Shown one piece after another: positions 1 to 4,511 of a stretch of 5,770 bases of DNA. Positions within the stretch are counted from its first letter, which is position 1. Every line of letters starts with the position of its first letter. The notes under the pieces were generated by a model. It was not told the origin of the DNA. It ran no database searches and saw only the letters and a program-made list of their open reading frames with translations. The position numbers and the translations under genes are program-made. Source of the stretch: an uncultured Verrucomicrobiota bacterium (GTDB lineage: Bacteria > Verrucomicrobiota > Kiritimatiellia > RFP12 > UBA1067); the NCBI GenBank assembly GCA_945613785.1, contig CALZAJ010000106.1, positions 1 through 5,770 on the forward strand, written 5' to 3'.

Positions 1-293
1 ATCGTGCCTGCGTCTTGCGCCGCAGGTGCATAACCGATAGAGCCGAGATAGGCGCGGAGGTCGCGGCGGACTTCCGACGGCGACTTGCCGCCGGCGACGA
101 GTTCGGCGACGTTCTGGCGCATCGCGTGGAGGATCTTCGCCTCCGTGACCTGGGAGGAGAAGAAGGCGCGGTCGCGGAGGCCGGCCTGGACCTTCGACCA
201 GCCCGCGGTGTCGACGAGCTTTTCCTTGTCGCCGGGCTTCAGGTTGCCGCTGGCGATCAGCGCCTTCTGGAGAATCTTGTCGGAAGGGCTCAT
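1..293 (-). CDS. 5' part of a phage gene, possibly a minor head protein; runs off the left edge
   Basis: An open frame starts with ATG at 293-291, overlapping the previous TGA as ATGA, and stays open for 97 codons to the left edge. GGGAGG at 301-306, seven bases upstream, is a strong Shine-Dalgarno. The N-terminus is helical and charged (MSPSDKILQKALIASGN), with the core segment LRDRAFFSSQVTEAKILHAMRQNVAEL at 39-65 and a second helix SPSEVRRDLRAYLGS at 71-85. The RAFFSSQV pattern reminds me of minor structural (Mu F-like) proteins of Mu-like prophages, but the visible part lacks a diagnostic motif. The coupling to the upstream genes makes a structural role likely; the exact product is unknown. 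Confidence 0.65.
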   Translation of the reverse strand, partial: MSPSDKILQKALIASGNLKPGDKEKLVDTAGWSKVQAGLRDRAFFSSQVTEAKILHAMRQNVAELVAGGKSPSEVRRDLRAYLGSIGYAPAAQDAGT

Positions 294-823
294 GAGAATG
301 CCTCCCATACCGCCTCTTCGGCGGTATTAAGGGTTTCTTCGTCGGTCGGCAGCACGGACTTGTCCGCCTTGATGGTCGCCTTGGGGATGAGCAGCCAGAG
401 CAGCCGATTCTGTTCGATGTCCTTGATAAATCCGTGTGAGGAGTTCTTCGGCCAAATGAGCGCGTACTCGTCCTCGTTCGCGTAGGCGTTCGCCTCGCTG
501 GGCCAGATGCCGGCGACGGACGCGTCGATGGGAATGGCGAGGGCCTTCTTCTTCGGATAGACGGTGCCGCCCTCGTAGTGCATCGCCAGGCCGGGATGGT
601 CGATCTCGACGCGCACGGTCGCGCCGACGACGGAGGCCTCGACGTTCTTCGCGGCGTCCGCGTAGTAGTTCGTCTTCGGCAGGCCGTAGCGGTTCGGCTT
701 GGTGCCGTCGCTCTTCTTCCGCAAATGTTCGATGATGAGCACCTCGACGCCGCGGACGGCCGCCTCCGCCGCGGTGTGCGCGTCGGGGATCAGGCTTTCG
801 GGGTCTATGAGGCGGAGTTTCAT
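290..823 (-). CDS. Probable neck / tail-completion protein (gpG or HK97 gp10-like)
   Basis: The protein has 177 residues. An N-terminal helix (14-36, ending EHLRKKS) is followed by PNRYGLPKTNYYADAAKNV (43-61), a strand pair around ATVRVEIDHPGLAMHYEGGTVYP (68-90) and KKKALAIPID (91-100). This order (a Pro-Asn-Arg/Lys-Gly turn, an aromatic helix, then HYEGGT followed by a basic loop and LAIP) recalls phage virion-morphogenesis and tail-completion proteins. The C-terminal part (130-177) is less distinctive and contains LLWLLIP, probably a strand. The gene starts at the TGATG overlap with the preceding stop codon, and no Shine-Dalgarno is visible upstream, so translation is probably coupled by re-initiation. 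Role and family are tentative. Confidence 0.55.
   Translation of the reverse strand: MKLRLIDPESLIPDAHTAAEAAVRGVEVLIIEHLRKKSDGTKPNRYGLPKTNYYADAAKNVEASVVGATVRVEIDHPGLAMHYEGGTVYPKKKALAIPIDASVAGIWPSEANAYANEDEYALIWPKNSSHGFIKDIEQNRLLWLLIPKATIKADKSVLPTDEETLNTAEEAVWEAFS
307..327 (-). promoter_or_regulatory. Perfect 8-bp hairpin touching the next gene's Shine-Dalgarno
   Basis: On the minus strand ATACCGCC, a 5-nt loop GAAGA and GGCGGTAT form a perfect 8-bp stem. It lies in the last codons of the tail-completion gene (Thr-Ala-Glu-Glu-Ala-Val). The base immediately downstream begins GGGAGG (301-306), the Shine-Dalgarno of the gene starting at 293. No T-tract follows, so it is not a normal intrinsic terminator. 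It may affect ribosome access or mRNA processing at this junction, or be a by-product of coding. Confidence 0.5.
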
Positions 824-1248
824 CAGTCGAGCAAATGGCTGTGTGCGTCGTTGCCGTACGCGGGAGCGCCCGAGACGTCCTGGGACGCGTCCTCGACGCC
901 GTCGGATTCGGGGACGAATTCGCCGCGGCGGATTTTATCGAAGAGTTCCTCGGCCTTGTCGTAGGCCTTCGTGCGGGACTCGTTGACGGGAAGGTTCATC
1001 CGCGTCAGCAGGTCGAAGCGGAGCTTCGCCATCGCGGGGGAGATGAGGGATTCGGGAAGCCAGTCCTCATCCTGCGCCATCCGCACGCGGGAGGGCGCCG
1101 AGCGGATGATGCCGCGGACATACGAGCACACCTGCCGGATTTGACTCTCGACAGGATCGTGCTCGAAGTCCGCAGACTTCCTGAACGCATCGATCTCCGC
1201 GAGGGAGAGCGACGCGTTCAGGTCGGCTTCATGTACTTTGCGCCACAT
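823..1248 (-). CDS. Head-tail connector protein, Mu gp36-like (DUF1320)
   Basis: The protein has 141 residues, mostly helical, and resembles the gp36/DUF1320 family thought to sit below the portal as an adaptor. The matching pattern is an early LSLAEIDAFR (14-23), a helix with SQIRQVCSYVRGIIRS (35-50), WLPESLISPAMAKLRFDLLTR (63-83), LPVNESR (86-92) and the closing AYDKAEELFDKIRRGEF (95-111). A Ser/Asp/Gly-rich tail (112-141) is probably disordered. AAGGAG at 1258-1263, nine bases before the ATG, supports the start and shares bases with the capsid stop codon; the gap to the capsid gene is 13 nt. Its position after the major capsid gene agrees with Mu. Family assignment is from recalled patterns. 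Confidence 0.7.
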   Translation of the reverse strand: MWRKVHEADLNASLSLAEIDAFRKSADFEHDPVESQIRQVCSYVRGIIRSAPSRVRMAQDEDWLPESLISPAMAKLRFDLLTRMNLPVNESRTKAYDKAEELFDKIRRGEFVPESDGVEDASQDVSGAPAYGNDAHSHLLD

Positions 1249-1261
1249 GAAGCGTTGCTCC

Positions 1262-2149
1262 TTAGGACGCCGTGCCGAGCTTGACGATGCCGGCCTTGTT
1301 GGCCGACGCCGGCGCGCCCTGGACAGCGCAGCCGAACCAGATGTCGGCGTTCGCGATGAGGCGGTTGTGGTCCTGGTCGTCGGCGATGACGATGCCGACC
1401 GAGAGACCCGTATCCGGATCCGTCTCCGTGCCGACCTCGAGGTAGCGCGAAACGATCGTGGGAACGCGAGCGATGGAGCCGAACGAGTTCGCCGGAACGA
1501 TGGCCGCGCGAGCCGTCATGCCCGGGATGACGACGAGGTCCTTGAAGCCCATGAACTGAGCGAGCTCGGTCGGAGTGCCGACGATGTGGTTCGCCGCGAA
1601 CTTCGCGCGGATGGAGGCGAGCTCCGTGCCGTTGACGGCGAGGACGCTCGTCGCCTTGTCGAGCCAATCAAGGCCTTCGCCGATACCCATGTAACCTTCC
1701 ATGGTGATCGTGGCGACGGCGGCAATCTTTCCGGCGGCAGCCGTCGACGCGGTGACACCGTCGATCGCGGTCTTGACCGCATTCTGCGCGGCCATCGCGA
1801 TGCCCGTACCGGCACGCGACGTGAAGAGCTGCTTCATGCGGCTGGCGTTGACGCCCTGGTCGATGTTGACGCCGGTGATGTCGAAGCCCTGCAGGTAATG
1901 GGTCGCCGTGAGGGTGGCCCAGTCGGTCGTGCCGCCGGTGCGGTAGTGGTTCGTCTCGGCGTTGTATTCCGAAGCGGCGCTGACGGACGAGACCGGGACC
2001 TTGATGGTCGCGCCGGGCTTGATTTCGGCGGACGGCTTCTCGGAGGAGAAGTCGGTGATGCCGAGCTTCTTCAACGCATCGAGCGTGGGCTTGATGTTGC
2101 CGAACATCGCCTCGACGGCGAGGGTGAGGGCGGGAGAGGTGAGTGCCAT
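1262..2149 (-). CDS. Probable major capsid protein (HK97-fold)
   Basis: Position directly after the protease-scaffold gene and the protein's make-up point to the main shell subunit. It has 295 residues: a short N-terminal arm (1-35), an Ala/Thr/Ser-rich stretch that could form the E-loop (about 45-80, KPGATIKVPVSSVS), a long helix-like segment compatible with the spine helix (about 103-130, RMKQLFTSRAG onward), an A-domain-like part (160-220) and a strand-rich end (GLSVGIVIADDQDHNR, 248-263; ADIWFGCAVQG, 268-278). The start is supported by AAGGAA at 2159-2164, nine bases before the ATG, and a 39-nt gap separates it from the protease. I do not recognise Mu gpT in it, so the family is uncertain and the role rests mainly on context. 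The TAA stop overlaps the Shine-Dalgarno of the next gene. Confidence 0.8.
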   Translation of the reverse strand: MALTSPALTLAVEAMFGNIKPTLDALKKLGITDFSSEKPSAEIKPGATIKVPVSSVSAASEYNAETNHYRTGGTTDWATLTATHYLQGFDITGVNIDQGVNASRMKQLFTSRAGTGIAMAAQNAVKTAIDGVTASTAAAGKIAAVATITMEGYMGIGEGLDWLDKATSVLAVNGTELASIRAKFAANHIVGTPTELAQFMGFKDLVVIPGMTARAAIVPANSFGSIARVPTIVSRYLEVGTETDPDTGLSVGIVIADDQDHNRLIANADIWFGCAVQGAPASANKAGIVKLGTAS

Positions 2150-2188
2150 AGTGATTTATTCCTTGTGTTTTTTAGTTGATGAAACGAT

Positions 2189-2593
2189 TCAGCCGTCGAT
2201 TTCGGCGGCGTGTTCCCGGTAGAACGCGGCGCGCTGGGAGGGCGGAAGGGCGGCCATCGACTCGCGCGTGGCTTTGTTCTTCAGCACCGGCTCCTTGGCC
2301 TCGGCCTTGTTGAGGAGCTGCTGCTTTGGCGCTTCGGGCTTCTTCATGCCGGCGAAGAGCTTGACGGTCTGCTCCTTGTTCGCGAGGTACATGGCCTTGA
2401 TGTCGGCCTTGTTCGCGATTTCCTTGTGTTCCTCGGCGAAGGCCTCTGCCTCGGCGTCCTTGCGGGCGCACTCGGCCTCTTCCTTCTCCTTGTTCAGGGC
2501 CTCGTTGGCGGCCTTGAGTTCGGCGACCTTCGCGGCCACTTCCTCATCGGACGTCTCCGGCGCGAGACCCAGCGCCGCTTTGATCTTATCCAT
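2189..2593 (-). CDS. Possible internal-start scaffold protein (Mu gpZ-like), in frame with the protease
   Basis: An in-frame ATG at 2593-2591 (Met158 of the protease) begins exactly where the protease domain and linker end. It would give a 134-residue protein starting MDKIKAALGLAPETSDEE, with a Lys/Glu/Ala-rich helical body. AAGGA at 2604-2608 lies 10 nt upstream, the same distance as AAAGG has to the protease start and close to the 9 nt of AAGGAA before the capsid ATG. In phage Mu the scaffold Z is held to share the C-terminal part of gene I, and lambda C/Nu3 is a well-known parallel. Production here is inference from start-site layout only. Confidence 0.5.
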   Translation of the reverse strand: MDKIKAALGLAPETSDEEVAAKVAELKAANEALNKEKEEAECARKDAEAEAFAEEHKEIANKADIKAMYLANKEQTVKLFAGMKKPEAPKQQLLNKAEAKEPVLKNKATRESMAALPPSQRAAFYREHAAEIDG

Positions 2594-3064
2594 GTGCGGA
2601 TTTTCCTTTTTGGTGGGTTCGATGTTTTCCTTGTTCAAGATGCACTTGCCCTGGATGTTCGGGCGGTTCGTAAGGCCGACGGATTTGAGGACGGTCGGGC
2701 GGATGTCAGCGTCGAACTCCCAGACTGGCGAGAGGAAGCGGAGACGCCGGTTGCTCACCGCCTCGGCTCCGATGTCCGTGAACTTGAGGTCGCCGACGAG
2801 GCCTTCGTCCGTCACCTGCAGGTTGGAGATCCATGCCGCGGCGCGCGTATCGGAGTCGACGCGGTCCACGGTGCTGGCGTGTTCGAAGTCGAGGAGGATC
2901 TCCGGACGCCCAGCTGCAGACCAATTCTCCACGAGTTGGCTGAACGCCTTGGAGTCGCAGATCTGCGTTTTGTCACCATGCGGCCATTCGCCGAAGGGGC
3001 AGAGCAGTACGCCCGCGAGGACTTCGCCGGCTTCGATCTTCTCTTGTTTAATTTCGGTGTTCAT
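2189..3064 (-). CDS. Head maturation protease-scaffold fusion, Mu gpI-like
   Basis: Proteins of the Mu gpI type combine an N-terminal serine protease, which processes the prohead, with a C-terminal scaffold. Here, 291 residues from the ATG at 3064, LLDFEHAS (57-64) carries the likely catalytic His62 and RFLSPVWEF (109-117) the likely catalytic Ser112. SVGLTNRPNI (128-137) is the conserved segment after the Ser strand. A Lys/Glu-rich linker (141-157) leads to a charged, probably coiled-coil region (about 158-215) and a C-terminal tail ending SQRAAFYREHAAEIDG. I prefer the ATG at 3064 (AAAGG 10 nt upstream) over an in-frame TTG at 3082, which has no Shine-Dalgarno and adds only six residues. 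The gene precedes the major capsid gene, as in Mu. The catalytic residues are inferred from motif position. Confidence 0.85.
   Translation of the reverse strand: MNTEIKQEKIEAGEVLAGVLLCPFGEWPHGDKTQICDSKAFSQLVENWSAAGRPEILLDFEHASTVDRVDSDTRAAAWISNLQVTDEGLVGDLKFTDIGAEAVSNRRLRFLSPVWEFDADIRPTVLKSVGLTNRPNIQGKCILNKENIEPTKKENPHMDKIKAALGLAPETSDEEVAAKVAELKAANEALNKEKEEAECARKDAEAEAFAEEHKEIANKADIKAMYLANKEQTVKLFAGMKKPEAPKQQLLNKAEAKEPVLKNKATRESMAALPPSQRAAFYREHAAEIDG
2594..2608 (-). promoter_or_regulatory. Internal ribosome binding site before Met158 of the protease
   Basis: The minus strand carries AAGGA (2604-2608) in an A-rich stretch, followed by 10 nt and an ATG at the domain boundary. This context is more A-rich than the surrounding GC-rich coding sequence, as expected if selected for initiation. 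It decides whether a separate scaffold is made. Confidence 0.5.
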
Positions 3065-3125
3065 TTCTCTAAAACCTTTCAACTGATTCTAACGGCCATT
3101 CAAGCCCTTCGGGCGGTTTGGACGG

Positions 3126-3197
3126 TCAATGAGGCGACTTCTTCGCGCGGCGCGTTTTGCAAGGGGATGCAAGGCGCTTTGCAAGCGGGTTGTCCAT
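3126..3197 (-). CDS. Possible 23-aa basic peptide (doubtful)
   Basis: A short ORF opens with ATG at 3197-3195 and ends with TGA at 3126-3128. It starts MDNPLAKRL and is rich in Lys and Arg (eight of 23 residues), with one Cys. A near-perfect Shine-Dalgarno, TAGGAGGTC, sits directly in front of the ATG and also supplies the portal stop codon. The spacing of AGGAGG to ATG is only 2 nt, shorter than usual, which argues against efficient initiation. No function is recognised. It could be a real micro-gene, a leader that couples portal and protease translation, or chance. Confidence 0.25.
   Translation of the reverse strand: MDNPLAKRLASPCKTRRAKKSPH
3152..3185 (-). repeat. Three short direct repeats (CTTGCA), spaced 10-12 bp
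   Basis: On the minus strand CTTGCA occurs at 3185-3180, 3173-3168 and 3163-3158, offset by 12 and then 10 bp. The outer copies extend to CTTGCAAAGCGC and CTTGCAAAACGC, identical at 11 of 12 bases and 22 bp apart, about two helical turns. The repeats fall inside the doubtful 23-codon ORF in the portal-protease gap. Phasing near the helical repeat is what a protein-binding site might show, but a small chance repeat is equally possible. Confidence 0.4.
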
Positions 3198-3203
3198 GAC
3201 CTC

Positions 3204-4511
3204 CTAGTCTTGCTTGTTCGTGAGTTCGGGCTTCTTCAGCTCTCCGGCGATGGCCTCAACCATCGCCGCTTCGAGAGCATCCTGCAGGGTGTCCGCAAGA
3301 TCCTTGCGGGTCTTCTTCGTGGGAGTCGGCGGCTCCTTGTTGAGGAGCATGCCGCCTGGCGCGGGCTGGGGCGTGGCGTCCTTCTCCAGCTTAAAGCCGA
3401 CGGCTTCCTCAAGTTCGCTCTGGTCGATCGTGTAGCCGGCGCTGCGGAGGGTGGCGGCGAGTTCCGCCGTTTCCTTCTTGCCGGGCTTCTCGACGGCCTC
3501 GATCTTGAACTCGGCTGCGACGGGCTTGCCCGGGAACGCAGCCGCGAGGAACGGACGCACCAGCGCACGGTTGATCGCGGCCGAGATGACCGTGACGTCA
3601 CGGGCGACGATCTGCCGCCAGACGTCCATCTGCGCGCCGCCGGCAAGGCTGCCGGTGTCGGCCTGGGCGAGGGAGGTGAGCGTGCCGCCCGTCGCCATGA
3701 GGACGATCTGCTTCTCCTGGTGCTCCAAGAATTGCGAGAACGGGTCTTGCCCGCGGCTTTCGGTGCCGACGGTCGTGACGGATCCGCCGTTCGGAAGGGC
3801 GGCGGGCTGTCCCTCGCGGACGGCCTTTGCGGTTTTGAGGTAATCGTCACGCTGCGCGTCGGTTGCGCCGGCGTGCATGGTGGCAATGAAGTTCGGCAGT
3901 CCATACCGCTCCACGTAGCGTCCCCAGTCCTGCTCGCCGAGCGCCTTGCGGATGTAGACGATGAGCGCGGGCCAGTCGATCGGGCGCCGGTGCGTGAGCG
4001 TGACGAGGCGCGCCTCGGGCGTAATCTCCTCGCAGCCCGTGAGGTCGGTCGACGCCTCGGGATTGTAGTACCATTTCCCGGTATGCTTATCGCAAAGGAA
4101 GTTCCACGAGTCGAGGAGGTTGATCCGGCGGACCGTGTTGTCCGGCTCCCAGACGGGTTGGACATGGGAGAAGCCGCGGAAGAAGGCGAGGTCGAGGTGC
4201 TCGAGCGCGTCCTCGAAGTTCTCGATGCCGGAGATGAACGCGTCCACGGCCTGGCGCTGCGCTTCGGCGAGGCCCTGATCCTTCTCGGAGGCGCGGGCGT
4301 TCACCTGCCAGCCGATGCCGGCGATGGCCGCAGCGCGGCGGTCGACGCACGTCATGAGCGTCGGGTCGCAGTCCTCGATCTCGGCGTAGATCTTCTGGAG
4401 TAGGGTGCTGCCGTTCTTCCGGGCGGAGTCGAAGATGGACTTCGCCGCGGAGATGGAGAGTCCGCGGATCGGGTTGACGGTGTCGAGCCAGCTGTTGCGG
4501 TTTGGCTTCAT
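3204..4511 (-). CDS. Portal protein, Mu gp29-like (DUF935 family)
   Basis: The portal is the dodecameric ring at one capsid vertex through which DNA enters and leaves. The protein is 435 residues, a usual length for DUF935. Recognisable segments are an N-terminal helical part, GIGWQV near 66-70, FFRGFSHVQPVWE at 110-122, RYGLPNFIATMHAG at 202-215, ADTGSLAGGAQMDVWRQIV at 284-302 and GYTIDQSELEEAVGFKL at 359-375, the last typical of the C-terminal clip/stem region. A proline- and lysine-rich linker (about 380-400) and a predicted helix (401-427) follow. The start is supported by AGGAG at 4518-4522, six bases before the ATG, inside the terminase gene; the ATGA overlap implies coupled translation. 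Its stop is TAG at 3204-3206. Assignment rests on recalled family patterns and on position directly after the terminase. Confidence 0.92.
   Translation of the reverse strand: MKPNRNSWLDTVNPIRGLSISAAKSIFDSARKNGSTLLQKIYAEIEDCDPTLMTCVDRRAAAIAGIGWQVNARASEKDQGLAEAQRQAVDAFISGIENFEDALEHLDLAFFRGFSHVQPVWEPDNTVRRINLLDSWNFLCDKHTGKWYYNPEASTDLTGCEEITPEARLVTLTHRRPIDWPALIVYIRKALGEQDWGRYVERYGLPNFIATMHAGATDAQRDDYLKTAKAVREGQPAALPNGGSVTTVGTESRGQDPFSQFLEHQEKQIVLMATGGTLTSLAQADTGSLAGGAQMDVWRQIVARDVTVISAAINRALVRPFLAAAFPGKPVAAEFKIEAVEKPGKKETAELAATLRSAGYTIDQSELEEAVGFKLEKDATPQPAPGGMLLNKEPPTPTKKTRKDLADTLQDALEAAMVEAIAGELKKPELTNKQD

Larger units (their letters stand above)
3065..3203 (-). other. Portal-protease intergenic gap
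   Basis: This 139-nt stretch is the only gap longer than 40 nt in the window. It holds a possible 23-codon ORF (3126-3197), three TGCAAG repeats (3158-3185), a small GC-rich hairpin (GCCC/GGGC, 3104-3114) with no T-tract, and the ribosome binding site of the protease gene (AAAGG, 3075-3079). I see no convincing promoter: TTGACC (3124-3129, minus strand) resembles a -35 box but has no well-spaced -10 partner. In phage Mu the minor head gene F and gene G lie between portal and protease; neither is present here. Confidence 0.6.

Noticed and set aside
1238..2179. A 313-codon plus-strand open frame opposite the major capsid gene
   Set aside because: Its composition is extremely Arg/Asp/Gly-rich with no recognisable motif; it is a shadow of the capsid codon pattern.
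3065..3082. TTG at 3082 as protease start
   Set aside because: No Shine-Dalgarno precedes it, while the ATG six codons downstream has AAAGG at 10 nt.
3104..3114. GCCC/GGGC hairpin in the portal-protease gap as a terminator
   Set aside because: Only 4 bp with a 3-nt loop and no T-tract on either strand; a terminator inside the head operon is also unlikely.
3091..3129. Possible sigma-70 promoter in the gap (TTGACC, TAGAAT on the minus strand)
   Set aside because: The two boxes are not at a workable spacing for each other, and no alternative partner was found.
2210..3199. Overlapping plus-strand open frames opposite the protease gene
   Set aside because: Their Leu/Phe- or Ser-rich sequence mirrors the Glu/Lys-rich scaffold codons. 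The minus-strand protease motifs are clear.
3129..4403. A 424-codon open frame on the plus strand opposite the portal gene
   Set aside because: It lies wholly antisense to a strongly recognised portal gene. Its product is Arg/Gly/Leu-rich with no domain, as expected for a GC-rich shadow frame.
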